Shown: piece after piece, positions 50,924 through 59,927 of the stretch | How positions within the stretch are numbered: position 1 is the stretch's first letter | Layout of the letters: the number at the start of each line of letters is the position of its first letter | Assembly: GCA_015075185.1 (NCBI GenBank) | Contig: JABTUW010000001.1 | Span: 744,001 to 808,000 of the forward strand | Source: Anaerolineales bacterium | GTDB taxonomy: Bacteria > Chloroflexota > Anaerolineae > 4572-78 > J111 | Direction of reading: 5' to 3' | Length of the DNA: 64,000 bases | Notes under the pieces: model-generated | Seen by the model: only the letters and a program-made list of their open reading frames with translations | Told to the model about the DNA's origin: nothing | Databases searched by the model: none | Translations under genes and position numbers: made by a program

Positions 50924-51484
50924 ATGCTTAAAGGCAACCGCCTCAGCCTGCGAGCCATTGAACGCGATGATTTGCCGCGTTATGTAACCTGGCTGAACGA
51001 TCCTCAAGTAACCGACCACCTCAAAGCTTACCTGCCCTTCAATCTTGACGACGAAACTGATTGGTACGAAGCGCAGCGCAAAGACCACTCGATGCAAAAT
51101 TTCGCCATTATGATCAACGCCGAGCATGTCCTCATTGGCTCGATTGGCTTGATGAAAATTAACCACCGGGAACAGAACGCGGAACTGGGCATTATGATTG
51201 GCGATAAGAGCCGCTGGGGCCAGGGGTATGGCCGCGAGGCCATCGAGTTGTTGCTGCCCTTTGGCTTTACTACGCTCAACCTGCATCGCATTTACCTGCG
51301 GGTTGACGCCACGCACGCCGCCGCCATTCGCTGCTATACCCGCTGCGGTTTTGTTGAAGAAGGCCGGCTGCGCGACGCCGTGTTTCGCCAGGGCCGTTTT
51401 GAAGATCAGTTGATTATGAGCCTCCTGCGGCCGGAGTATCTTCAAAGTAACCAAGTGGCAGAGGAACAGAGTTATAAGCAATAG
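50924..51484 (+). CDS. GNAT-family acetyltransferase (RimJ/RimL-like)
   Basis: A 186-aa acetyltransferase with the acetyl-CoA loop R-W-G-Q-G-Y-G-R-E-A (about 90-100), L-N-L-H-R-I-Y-L-R-V and A-I-R-C-Y-T-R-C-G-F near the end, as in ribosomal N-acetyltransferases. Acceptor unknown. GAGG precedes the ATG. It precedes prs by 54 bp. Confidence 0.9.
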   Translation: MLKGNRLSLRAIERDDLPRYVTWLNDPQVTDHLKAYLPFNLDDETDWYEAQRKDHSMQNFAIMINAEHVLIGSIGLMKINHREQNAELGIMIGDKSRWGQGYGREAIELLLPFGFTTLNLHRIYLRVDATHAAAIRCYTRCGFVEEGRLRDAVFRQGRFEDQLIMSLLRPEYLQSNQVAEEQSYKQ

Positions 51485-51489
51485 GTCAC

Positions 51490-51520
51490 AAATAACACTG
51501 CGACTTGCTACCTGCTACTT
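51490..51520. repeat. degenerate GCTACCTGCTAC-type repeat
   Basis: CTGCGACTTGCTACCTGCTACTT repeats the 7-mer GCTACCT. It is of the same type as 37064-37112. Confidence 0.4.
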
Positions 51521-51538
51521 TTATGGAGACAGAACTAA

Positions 51539-52516
51539 ATGTACGGAGAAATCGCTCTTTTTAGCGGAAACGGAAATACCCCGTTAGCCCAGGAAATCAG
51601 CCAGGCGCTGGCCCTGCCGCTCTGCCCAGCCGATGTATTCAAATTTCCCAATCAAAACGTCTTTTGTCGCCTGCGGACCAGCGTCCGGGGCAAAGATGTT
51701 TTTATTATCCAGCCTATTGCCAACTCCTATGATGAAAAAGGCGTGCTGGCCTCGGTGAATGACAATTTGATGGAACTGCTGATTATGATTGACACCGCCA
51801 AGCGGGATTCGGCGGGGCGGATTACGGCAGTGGTGCCCTATTTTGGCTATGGCCGCACCGACAAAAAAGACCAGCCCCGGGTCCCCATCTCCGCCCGGCT
51901 GGTAGCCGACTTGATTACCACCGCCGGGGCGAATCGATTTTTAACCCTGGATTTGCACGCCGGACAAATTCAGGGTTTTTTTAATATCCAGGTTGACGAA
52001 ATTACCGCTTTTTATCTTTTGAGCGATTATATCAAAAACAAGAACATTTCCAACGCAGTGGTAATTGCCGGCGATATCGGCGCGACAAAAAAAGCCCGTA
52101 ACTTTGCCCAACACCTGGATTTACCCTTAGCCATTATCGAGAAACGGCGCACCCAGCAAAAAGATGGCAGCCGGGCCGAAGTGTTGAATGTCATCGGCGA
52201 TGTCAGGGGCAAAAACTGCCTCATTTTTGATGACGAGATAGACACCGCCGGCACCGTCGCCCAGGCCATGGCCTTTTTGAAGGAGGAGCAAGCCCTGGAT
52301 ATCTATGCCTGTGTGACCCACGCCGTTCTATCCGGCCCGGCCGTGCAGCGTTTGACCGAAGCGCCGGTCAAAGAAGTCGTCGCCACCAACACCATTGCCC
52401 TGCCGCCCCACAAATGTTTCAGCAAGCTGACCATCCTCTCCGTCGCGCCCCTCCTGGCCGAAGTGATTCGCCGCATTCACCTGGGGATTTCGGTCGGAGA
52501 GCTGTTTAACGAGTAA
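51539..52516 (+). CDS. prs: ribose-phosphate pyrophosphokinase
   Basis: A 325-aa PRPP synthase: F-K-F-P-N-Q-N with the ATP loop, D-L-H-A-G-Q-I-Q-G-F-F-N (catalytic His and metal Asp), and the PRPP site D-D-E-I-D-T-A-G-T. It makes PRPP from ribose 5-phosphate and ATP. GGAG precedes the ATG. It is followed 10 bp later by the FHA gene. Confidence 0.95.
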   Translation: MYGEIALFSGNGNTPLAQEISQALALPLCPADVFKFPNQNVFCRLRTSVRGKDVFIIQPIANSYDEKGVLASVNDNLMELLIMIDTAKRDSAGRITAVVPYFGYGRTDKKDQPRVPISARLVADLITTAGANRFLTLDLHAGQIQGFFNIQVDEITAFYLLSDYIKNKNISNAVVIAGDIGATKKARNFAQHLDLPLAIIEKRRTQQKDGSRAEVLNVIGDVRGKNCLIFDDEIDTAGTVAQAMAFLKEEQALDIYACVTHAVLSGPAVQRLTEAPVKEVVATNTIALPPHKCFSKLTILSVAPLLAEVIRRIHLGISVGELFNE

Positions 52517-52526
52517 CAGGTGGGCC

Positions 52527-53045
52527 ATGATTAAGTGTCCCTATTGTCAAACCCCCCATGTGGAGAACACCTTATTCTGCAGCGAGTGCGGCAATTACCT
52601 GCTTCAGGGTGACGCCCGCACGACTGATCCCCTAGGGTTTAATGAAGTGAACTGGAAGGGTGAGCCTGGCAGCGAAACTGAAGCAGACCAATCCCTTGAA
52701 CCGGGAACCGGGCCAATGACCCTCCGGCTGATCATCGGGGAGCACCAGCGCGAAGTGCAGGTCGTGCTCAATAAGGTGATCCACCTGGGACGCCTGGACC
52801 CCGCTTCCAATATCTTCCCCGAGGTTGACCTTTCGCCGGACGGCAGCCAGGCCCAGGGGGTGTCACGCCGCCACGTCGGCATCTTCAAACAAGGGGCCGG
52901 GGTCATGATCGAAGACCTGGGCAGCAGCAACGGCACGTTTGTCAACGGCAAACGATTAGACCCCTACTTTCCTGAGCCTCTCAAGCATGGGGATTTGCTG
53001 CAACTGGGCCGACTGCTGATCAAAGTTGGCCTCGGCGAGCAGTAA
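52527..53045 (+). CDS. zinc-ribbon FHA protein (copy 2)
   Basis: A 172-aa paralogue of the gene at 40959: Cys4-x-x-Cys7 and Cys18-x-x-Cys21 zinc ribbon, then FHA (H-L-G-R-L-D-P-A-S, G-V-S-R-R-H-V, D-L-G-S-S-N-G-T-F-V-N-G). It binds phosphothreonine. Here it follows prs and has no kinase next to it, so it may serve the kinase operon 7 kb away. Confidence 0.9.
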   Translation: MIKCPYCQTPHVENTLFCSECGNYLLQGDARTTDPLGFNEVNWKGEPGSETEADQSLEPGTGPMTLRLIIGEHQREVQVVLNKVIHLGRLDPASNIFPEVDLSPDGSQAQGVSRRHVGIFKQGAGVMIEDLGSSNGTFVNGKRLDPYFPEPLKHGDLLQLGRLLIKVGLGEQ

Positions 53046-53354
53046 AAGGTAGCCAGCAAAATCAAGCCTATCTTTTGTAGTAAATCCTCGTTTCTGCTCG
53101 TAGTGAATCCTTGTGCAAGTGCCCAAAATTTAATAGCTCTTTTAGTGCAATTGCCCTAATCCTTACCTTTGCCAGGGTAGTAAATAAAAAGTGCAGCCGG
53201 TTAAAGCTGGCCCTCATTCTTAATCATCTAACCTCGGCTCCTGCCTGGTAATTCCGGGCACGGGGGTCAAATCAACTTTGCTCACTTTTGAGTTTTTGTG
53301 CTATCGCTTGGCGTCGGGTAGAATAGGGCAAACCTCAAAGGACTGTGAGTATCA
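53046..53354. other. 309-bp gap, no gene seen
   Basis: No open frame or RNA pattern is recognised. It contains several short direct repeats of TAGTAAAT and a GC-rich segment (about 53240-53270). Confidence 0.4.
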
Positions 53355-54104
53355 ATGGAGTATAAAATCCCCGAAGACCACCACTGGTGGTTTGCCAGCC
53401 GCACCCGCGCCCTGACCACCGTTATGGACCGCCTGCTGCCCAAAACAGCCGGGTTTCACCTGCTCGACGTCGGCTGCGGCGCGGGCAATATGATCCACCA
53501 CCTCGCCGAGTACGGCCGGGTCAAAGGCATCGAAATTGACCCCCGCCCGGTCAAAATGGCCCGCCAGCGCGGCTACGATGTGGACCAGTTCGACGCCACC
53601 CAGCCGCTGCCCTTCCCCGACAACTGCTTCGACGCCGTGACCGCCCTGGACGTGATCGAGCACAACCAGGATGATCTGGCCATCCTGGCCGACAGCTATC
53701 GCGTGCTCAAACCGGGCGGTCACATAATTATCACCGTTCCGGCCCTCATGTGGCTGTGGAGCCACAACGACGACATCAACGCCCACGTCCGCCGCTACAC
53801 CGCCGCCGAGTTGAAGCAAAAACTCGCCCAAACCGGCTTCACCGTCAGGCGAGTCACCTACAACAACTTTTTTGTTTTTCCCCTGGCCGCTGCCCTTATT
53901 CTGCTGCGCCGCAAAGCCAAAACCGAACCGAAACTGGCCTCCCATCACCTCAGCGAGGACGAGTACCAGGTCGAAATGGAGCCGGCCTCCCCGCCGGTCA
54001 ATGCGCTGTTGACGCTGGTCGGTAAGATCGAAGCGACCCTTATCGGCCTGGTCAACTTACCGATTGGCACTTCGCTTATTGCCGTTGGCCAGAAGCCCAA
54101 ATAA
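53355..54104 (+). CDS. class I SAM-dependent methyltransferase
   Basis: A 249-aa methyltransferase: L-L-D-V-G-C-G-A-G-N (38-47), F-D-A-V-T-A-L-D-V-I-E-H (about 93-104), L-K-P-G-G-H. The start H-H-W-W-F-A-S-R and the end with two short hydrophobic stretches are like methyltransferases of membrane or glycan pathways. The substrate is not clear. No operon partner. Confidence 0.88.
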   Translation: MEYKIPEDHHWWFASRTRALTTVMDRLLPKTAGFHLLDVGCGAGNMIHHLAEYGRVKGIEIDPRPVKMARQRGYDVDQFDATQPLPFPDNCFDAVTALDVIEHNQDDLAILADSYRVLKPGGHIIITVPALMWLWSHNDDINAHVRRYTAAELKQKLAQTGFTVRRVTYNNFFVFPLAAALILLRRKAKTEPKLASHHLSEDEYQVEMEPASPPVNALLTLVGKIEATLIGLVNLPIGTSLIAVGQKPK

Positions 54105-54431
54105 CCTGAGTTCGACATTTCACCGAAATCATCCTTCGATACGGGCTAACGCCCTACTCAGGATGATTTTTGGCTTTACTAGGAGTTACGCAGTTGAACT
54201 ATGTTGAAGAAAAATCACCGCAGAGACGCCGAGAACGCAGAGAAAATTTATAAAAACTCAGCGCCCTCTGCGTCTCTGCGGTAAAATTTTGGCCTTAAAG
54301 TTTTGAACTGCGTAAGTCATATTTACATCGCATCCTGAGTAGCGCGGAACTCGTCCTGAGCTTGTCGAAGGGCGAAGTGGAGCACGTATCGAAGGATGCG
54401 ATTAAGAAAACTCCGAACTACAGTAAATAAT
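54105..54431. repeat. 327-bp gap of palindromic dispersed repeats
   Basis: The gap holds a REP-like copy (54128-54170 and 54330-54405, words CATCCTTCGATAC and TATCGAAGGATG), and a second, nested palindrome at 54186-54314. Confidence 0.65.
54186..54314. repeat. nested palindromic repeat
   Basis: TTACGCAGTT (54186-54195) pairs with AACTGCGTAA (54305-54314). Inside, ACCGCAGAGACGC (54217-54229) pairs with GCGTCTCTGCGGT (54270-54282). Such CGCAGAGACGC hairpins are dispersed in many genomes. Confidence 0.7.
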
Positions 54432-54941
54432 TTATGGGTTGGCCTGGTATGAAATGGCAATCTCAGGAGCGCGGCGCAGGGTTTGATAGACCACGCAGTA
54501 CCGCTCGGTCAGCCGGATCAATGACTTAAGCTGCTCCTCGTCGGCGTCGGTGTCGAGATCAAAGCGCAGCCGGATATCTCTGAACCCCACCGGCGTCTCT
54601 TTGGATACGCCCAGCGTGCCCCTAAAATCCAGGTCGCCCTCGGCGGAGACAACCGCATCGCGCAAGTTCACCCCAATCGCCGTGGCGACCGCTTGCAGGG
54701 TGACGCCGGCACAGGCCACCAGCGCCTCGAGCAGCATGTCGCCGGAACAGACAGACAGCCCATCGCCCCCCGTCGCCGGGTGAAGTCCCGCCGCCACCAA
54801 CGTCTTGCCAGTTTCGATCTTGCAGGTAATCCCCTCCCCCACCTGGCCCTTCGCCCGCAGCGTTATCAACGCTGCCTCCGGCGTCTCCCGATACTTCTCT
54901 TTTAACGGCGCTTGCAAGGCCCGCAGTTGCTCTGCATTCAT
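54432..54941 (-). CDS. OsmC-family protein
   Basis: A 169-aa protein with the OsmC/Ohr fold: a Gly-rich start, Cys65 in S-V-C-S-G-D-M-L and Cys77 in A-C-A-G-V, the two peroxidatic/resolving cysteines. These proteins reduce organic peroxides through thiols. It lacks the Arg of Ohr in the usual spot, so OsmC-type is safer. GGAAATAACTG before the ATG. Confidence 0.85.
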   Translation of the reverse strand: MNAEQLRALQAPLKEKYRETPEAALITLRAKGQVGEGITCKIETGKTLVAAGLHPATGGDGLSVCSGDMLLEALVACAGVTLQAVATAIGVNLRDAVVSAEGDLDFRGTLGVSKETPVGFRDIRLRFDLDTDADEEQLKSLIRLTERYCVVYQTLRRAPEIAISYQANP

Positions 54942-55016
54942 CAGTTATTTCCTTCCCGTTGGAACTCACCCCACCCTACCTTCGTAGTGATGGAGGAAAG
55001 TCTCATTTAACCGACT

Positions 55017-55829
55017 TTACCGCACCCCTCGCCCGGCCCAGGCGCGAGCGACCAGTGGAATCGAGCCATCCAGGGCAAAGGGCAAGGCTTCCCGGAGTCT
55101 TTCCCGCAAGGCGGCGCGGCCTTCTTCACTCAGAGACATGGCGTAACCGGGCGCCGGCCCCTGGCCACCCAGGAAGGGCGTCCAGTAATCGTCAAAATCC
55201 CGAAAATCGGTGGAGATGTCTATGGGGCACACTTCAACCTCTTTTAGTCCAACCCCCTGCAAAAGACCTTGCAGCGGTTCAGGCTGGCAGATGGGGAAAC
55301 GCCGCCCTTCGTCGAGGGGATAGGCGGCTGGATCGAGGGCGGCCGCAGCATTCCAGAAGTGGCGCATGAACTGCATCTTACCCGCATAATCCCACAGATA
55401 AAGGGCTACCTTCCCTCCCGGCCTGGCGGCGCGAGCCATTTCCGCCACTGCCTGCTCCGGCTCAGGTATAAAATTGAGGACGAGACCGGAGACAACGGCA
55501 TCATATGTTTCACTCTCGACAGGGAGAGCTTGGGCGTCCCCAACCTCAAACTCGGCTTGTTCATCCTGTATTTGGGCCTGGGCAAAGGCAACAAAATCAT
55601 CAGAACGATCTACCCCTTTAACTTTGCCGGGGCTGGCCGTTTGCAGAATGGTTTGACTCAGCGCGCCGGTGCCACACCCAACATCAAGCCAGTGGCTGCC
55701 TGCCGGCATCCCTAACCAGGCCAAAAACTCACGGGCCACCAGGCGGCTCCAGCGGCCCACGTAGGGTTCGTAAGAGTCGCCGCTGGCCCACGCCTCGGCT
55801 TGCTGAGACGGCAAGTTCATATCGTCCAT
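55017..55829 (-). CDS. class I SAM-dependent methyltransferase
   Basis: A 270-aa methyltransferase from ATG 55829 (GAGAGGTG 6 bases upstream). It has W-L-D-V-G-C-G-T-G-A-L (SAM site), Y-D-A-V-V-S-G-L-V-L-N-F-I and R-P-G-G-K-V. Typical of small-molecule methyltransferases (ubiE/COQ5 or biosynthetic type). Substrate unknown. No operon partner. Confidence 0.88.
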   Translation of the reverse strand: MDDMNLPSQQAEAWASGDSYEPYVGRWSRLVAREFLAWLGMPAGSHWLDVGCGTGALSQTILQTASPGKVKGVDRSDDFVAFAQAQIQDEQAEFEVGDAQALPVESETYDAVVSGLVLNFIPEPEQAVAEMARAARPGGKVALYLWDYAGKMQFMRHFWNAAAALDPAAYPLDEGRRFPICQPEPLQGLLQGVGLKEVEVCPIDISTDFRDFDDYWTPFLGGQGPAPGYAMSLSEEGRAALRERLREALPFALDGSIPLVARAWAGRGVR

Positions 55830-56034
55830 ACAAGTCACCTCTCATTCGCCTGCTACCAATGATTTGATTTTTATAAAAAGATTCTGCAAGCAGTAAGCAG
55901 CATCTAGCGGTGGTGAAGCCTAAAGTGGGAAAAAGCCAAAACGGCAGAAGTGAAACGCTCCATGATTTTGATTATAACCTTCTGCACAAGCGAGTCAAAC
56001 AGCAATGATAGTTGACAAGACTTGCTATCCCCCC

Positions 56035-57219
56035 TTAACCCAACGCCCCAAACTCACTTTTCGCCAATGGACGGCCCTCGGCAAAGCGGCTGGGGTGGAA
56101 CGGGGCCAGCAGTTCCGCTGCCTCGGCCTCCCCGGCGATCAACCCGGCCATCAAATCGCCCACTGCCGGGCCAATCTTGAAGCCCTGGCCGCTAAAGCCG
56201 GTCGCAATATACAGGCCGCGCGCTTCGGGAATGGCGCCTAAGACCGGCTGCCAGTCAGGAGAGATCGTCATCAAGCCCGACCAGCCCTGGCGGAGTTCGC
56301 TTGCTTCCAGCGCCGGATAGCGCTGCACCAGCCGCTCGGCCACCCAGAAAGTGTACTCCGCCGCAGCCTGCCCCCGGAAATTCTCAAGCTCGATCGGCTC
56401 ATACCCGACACTCCGGTCCATCGAGCCGGCCAGAGTCAAGTGACCGGTTTCGGGACGGGCATAGGTTTGGTGGGGCAGGTCCAGCAGACTGAGCTGCGGC
56501 GGGCCGACATCAGCCGGACCATGCATGGAAATAACCGGATGATCACAGGCGTACAGGCCCAAATCACTCAATCCAAACAGCTTGAGCAGGCGCTGGCTCC
56601 ACGGCCCGGCCGCGCTCACGACAACCGGTGCGGCAATGGGGCCGGAAGCTGTTTCCACCCCGGCGACCTGGCCGCCTTGACGGCGCAGGCCGGTCACGGA
56701 CCGTCCCTGCTGAAAGATAACGCCAGAGTGGCGGGCCGCCCCGGCAAAGGCGTTGGTGGTCAGCATTGGGTCGGCATATCCGCCAAGGGGGGCATAATAG
56801 ATCGAGGCCAGGCCGGTTACATCGGCGGCAGGCTCCAGGGCAGCGAACTCGGCGGGACTGAGCAGGTCCGCCTCTATCCCGGCTGCCCCTGCCGACAGCG
56901 CCGCTTGCTGCAAACCCGCCGCGTGTTCCGATCCCCCCAGCACGGCCAAGCCGGTGATGACCAATCCGCACTCCTGGCCAAATATCTCTTCAAAGTGGGC
57001 AAAAACCTCATAAGCCCGTGCCTGCAAGGCCAGTGCCGCCGGATGATGGGAAAACAGATCAATACTGGCCACCGAGCGGCCCGTGCTGCCGCTGCCCAGC
57101 GTTTCCCGTTCCAGCAGCACAATTCGCCCCAGCTTGCGCCGGGCCAGGTAGTAAGCAGTGCTGGCCCCAATCACCCCGCCGCCAATAATGACCACATCCG
57201 CCGTTTCAACTGAACCCAT
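56035..57219 (-). CDS. FAD-dependent oxidoreductase (DAO/sarcosine oxidase-like)
   Basis: A 394-aa DAO-type enzyme: V-V-I-I-G-G-G-V-I-G-A-S-T-A-Y-Y-L (Rossmann), S-G-R-S-V-A-like S-T-G-R-S-V-A, and a C-terminal F-S-G-Q-G-F-K-I-G-P-A-V. Such enzymes oxidise glycine, sarcosine, D-amino acids or related amines with O2. The exact amine is not clear. Start ATG 57219 with GAGG. Confidence 0.9.
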   Translation of the reverse strand: MGSVETADVVIIGGGVIGASTAYYLARRKLGRIVLLERETLGSGSTGRSVASIDLFSHHPAALALQARAYEVFAHFEEIFGQECGLVITGLAVLGGSEHAAGLQQAALSAGAAGIEADLLSPAEFAALEPAADVTGLASIYYAPLGGYADPMLTTNAFAGAARHSGVIFQQGRSVTGLRRQGGQVAGVETASGPIAAPVVVSAAGPWSQRLLKLFGLSDLGLYACDHPVISMHGPADVGPPQLSLLDLPHQTYARPETGHLTLAGSMDRSVGYEPIELENFRGQAAAEYTFWVAERLVQRYPALEASELRQGWSGLMTISPDWQPVLGAIPEARGLYIATGFSGQGFKIGPAVGDLMAGLIAGEAEAAELLAPFHPSRFAEGRPLAKSEFGALG

Positions 57220-57311
57220 CACAAATTCCTCGATATTGACGAATTACTCCGTCAAAGGTATAGTATTTATAGAGCTGAGTAACCTAATTTATAGTCAAAG
57301 AGGGTAAAACG

Positions 57312-57566
57312 ATGGCCCAAAAAACATACACTCACGAGCCGGTTGAAGAGTTCGTTTTCGAAGATTGGCTGCGCGACGGCATCAAAGGGATGCGGGATAA
57401 ATTTGAAAACCGCATGTCCGGCAAGCGTAGAGCTTTCGATACCTCCGAATTTCGCCAGCACATGCGCAATGCCCGTAAGGAACAACTGCTGGCCGTGCGC
57501 AGCTTGCTTGACAACGCCATCAATTGGCTGGAACAAAAAGAAGAAAGCCCCAAACAGGAAGCGTAA
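57312..57566 (+). CDS. small charged protein, unknown
   Basis: An 84-aa mostly helical protein (about 20-70), with basic K-R-R-A-F and acidic ends. GAGGG precedes the ATG. It may bind membrane or protein partners. It faces the FAD enzyme gene across a short divergent region. No family recognised. Confidence 0.6.
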   Translation: MAQKTYTHEPVEEFVFEDWLRDGIKGMRDKFENRMSGKRRAFDTSEFRQHMRNARKEQLLAVRSLLDNAINWLEQKEESPKQEA

Positions 57567-57641
57567 AGCCAGAGGATAGAAGATAGCGGATAGAAGATAG
57601 AAAGAAATCAAGAGCCAGGTACCTTTTGCTATCTACTATCT
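57567..57641. repeat. GATAGAAGATAG-type short repeat
   Basis: The stretch 57576-57604 repeats GGATAGAAGATAG and is followed by CTATCTACTATCTT in inverse orientation. It belongs to the degenerate word-repeats seen in several gaps. Confidence 0.4.
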
Positions 57642-58982
57642 TCATTCCACCTTTATCCCGGCCCGTCTTAACAAGCTGCTGGCCGCGCCTCGGCACTCCT
57701 CCAACAAAGCTGCCTCGTCCAGCATCATGACTCGCCCGGCGTCGAGCAGAATCCGGCCATCCACGATGACGGTATGGGCATCTGCACCGCTGGCGTTGTA
57801 GACAACCGCGCTTTCCGGGCGATGGACGGGCATCGAACGGGTTGTATTTAAATTGACCAGAGTCAAATCGGCTTTGGCCCCTGGGATGATTCGCCCCAAA
57901 TCCTCGCGCCCCAAAAAACGCGCTCCCGCCGTTGTGACCATGCCCAGCGCCTCCCCCGGCGATAGAGCCTGAGCATTGTTCGTGCTCAACTTCGCCAGCA
58001 GTGCCGCAACCTTCACCGTTTCCAACAGATCCTGGGAATTATGGGAAGCCGGGCCGTCGGTCCCCAAAGCTACACTGACACCCTGATCCAGCATCCGCCG
58101 CACGGGCGCTGCACCCGAAGCCAGATACATGTTGCTCACCGGGCAGTGGACCACCACCGCTCCGCTCTCGGCGATCAGCTCAATCTCCGCCTCGCTGACC
58201 CAGACGCAGTGGACCAACTGCATCTTTGGACTGAGCACGCCCAGGGAATGTAACCATTCGATGTGCCCCAGGCCGTTGCGCTGCCGCATCAGTTCGATCT
58301 CATCCCGCGCCTCGGCCACGTGAATGTGCGTCCGCAACCCCCATTCCTGGGCCAATTCAAAGGTCTGGCGTATCATTTCGTCTGAACAGCGCCAGGCCGC
58401 CATCGGCCCAAAGGCGACGGTAATTCGCCCTTCGGCCTGGCCATGCCAGCGCTCCCACAGGCGAACCATGTCCGCCATAATCGTTTCCGGCGGTTCTGCC
58501 CCGCTGCCCAGGTCAACCCAGCCTCGCGCCAACTGCATGCGCAAGCCGACTAACTTAGCCGCTTCTGCAGCGGCGTCCACATGGGCTGGGGAAGTCGTGA
58601 TTTTATGATGCTGGCCGACCGCCGTTACCCCGCAGCGCAGATTTTCGACCAGGCCCAGCAGGCAGGCCAGGCGCTTGTCCTCCGGCGTCATCGCCGCCTG
58701 CAGGGGCCACATCACCTGCTTCAGCCAGTCGAGCAGCGGCTTGTCATCCCCCAACCCGCGCATAAAAGTCTGCGCCAGGTGGGTATGCGCGTTAATCAGT
58801 CCCGGCAGCACAGCCAGATGCGCGGCGTCAATGATCCGCTCAGCGCGAACTGACAGATCAACGGGCGGTTGGCCTGACCCCACTGCCCCAACCCGGTCAT
58901 GCTCGATCCAGACCCAGCCAGGCGTGTGGCTCGTATTCTGCTCGTCCATGGTCAGGACGGAGCCATTTTGAATTAGAAGCAA
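57642..58982 (-). CDS. amidohydrolase (MTA/SAH deaminase or TRZ/ATZ type)
   Basis: A 446-aa metal-dependent hydrolase: N-A-H-T-H-L-A-Q (His66, His68), a His in H-I-H-V-A-E, V-H-C-P-V-S-N, and L-G-T-D-G-P-A-S-H-N, the residues of the deaminase branch. It deaminates purine-like or aminopyrimidine/triazine substrates. The start is a TTG 58982 with AGGAG 8 bases upstream. The adenosine deaminase end at 63.8 kb points to purine salvage or breakdown. Confidence 0.88.
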   Translation of the reverse strand: MLLIQNGSVLTMDEQNTSHTPGWVWIEHDRVGAVGSGQPPVDLSVRAERIIDAAHLAVLPGLINAHTHLAQTFMRGLGDDKPLLDWLKQVMWPLQAAMTPEDKRLACLLGLVENLRCGVTAVGQHHKITTSPAHVDAAAEAAKLVGLRMQLARGWVDLGSGAEPPETIMADMVRLWERWHGQAEGRITVAFGPMAAWRCSDEMIRQTFELAQEWGLRTHIHVAEARDEIELMRQRNGLGHIEWLHSLGVLSPKMQLVHCVWVSEAEIELIAESGAVVVHCPVSNMYLASGAAPVRRMLDQGVSVALGTDGPASHNSQDLLETVKVAALLAKLSTNNAQALSPGEALGMVTTAGARFLGREDLGRIIPGAKADLTLVNLNTTRSMPVHRPESAVVYNASGADAHTVIVDGRILLDAGRVMMLDEAALLEECRGAASSLLRRAGIKVE

Positions 58983-59126
58983 GGCACTACTCCTGAAAGG
59001 GATAAAGGTCCACAGACACTTGCGCCTGCACGCAAGTGCAGGTGTACACTCAAATAGACACAGATAAATATAAAAACTAAAAATCTGTGCTCATCTGTGT
59101 TAATCTGTGGACTGATTTCTTCCCGA

Positions 59127-59927
59127 TCATGCCAAAGGGAAAAGCTCTTTGGTGCGGGCCAAGGCCTTGGCTTCAGTCGTAGAAGGGCGAAACTCCAGGC
59201 CCACGTAGCCATCAAAGCCCAGCTCGCGCAGCTTGGCCCGGATATTGGGAAAGCTGATCTCGCCGGTGCCCGGTTCCTGGCGGGTCGGCACGTCGCCGAT
59301 GTGGACCGTGGGGTACAGGCCAAAATATTCTTCCAGCCCCCAGATCAAGTTGCCGGAGCCGCGCTGCTGGTGGTAGCAGTCAAAGGCCAGCCGGAATTGG
59401 GGATGGTCAATCCGGCGAATCCAATCGGCGGCCAACTCGTGGTTATGCACCAGCACGCCTCCCTTAATGTGAAACTCATTCAGCCCCTCGACCCAGACCT
59501 CGACCGGCGTTTGCTCGACCAATTTCATGATTTTCTCGGTCTGGCGGAGCAGGTTGGCGTACTGTTCGGCCTCGCTGTAGTTGGCCGATAGGCGGCGGGT
59601 CCACTCGCCGCGCTCGTTCACCTCCACCTGATTAGAAAAGATGAAGAGGTGCTCGATGCCGTACTTGACCGCTACTTCCAGACTTTCGGCCCAGGAGCGG
59701 AGCGTCTTTTCGTTATCGCCCGGATCGGCCAGGCTGCCCATGTCGTCGTCAAAGGTCGAATTGATGACGCCCCCCAGCCGCCGGCACTCGGCGGCAATCT
59801 CGGCCAGAGGAGTATTGCGCCAAAACCAGACGTCAAAACGGGTGATCCCCAGGGCGACAAACGCCTCCACCCGCTCGACGATGGGCCGGTCGGTAAACCA
59901 GAAGTCGAGATAGCCGGTGTACTCCAT
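59127..59927 (-). CDS. sugar phosphate isomerase/epimerase-like TIM-barrel
   Basis: A 266-aa xylose-isomerase-like barrel with E-V-A-V-K-Y-G, H-N-H-E-L (metal His/Glu), F-D-C-Y-H-Q-Q and V-H-I-G-D-V-P. Similar to hydroxypyruvate isomerase and OtnI types. Its ATG (59925-59927) shares a base with the SDR stop, so they are translated together. Confidence 0.85.
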   Translation of the reverse strand: MEYTGYLDFWFTDRPIVERVEAFVALGITRFDVWFWRNTPLAEIAAECRRLGGVINSTFDDDMGSLADPGDNEKTLRSWAESLEVAVKYGIEHLFIFSNQVEVNERGEWTRRLSANYSEAEQYANLLRQTEKIMKLVEQTPVEVWVEGLNEFHIKGGVLVHNHELAADWIRRIDHPQFRLAFDCYHQQRGSGNLIWGLEEYFGLYPTVHIGDVPTRQEPGTGEISFPNIRAKLRELGFDGYVGLEFRPSTTEAKALARTKELFPLA

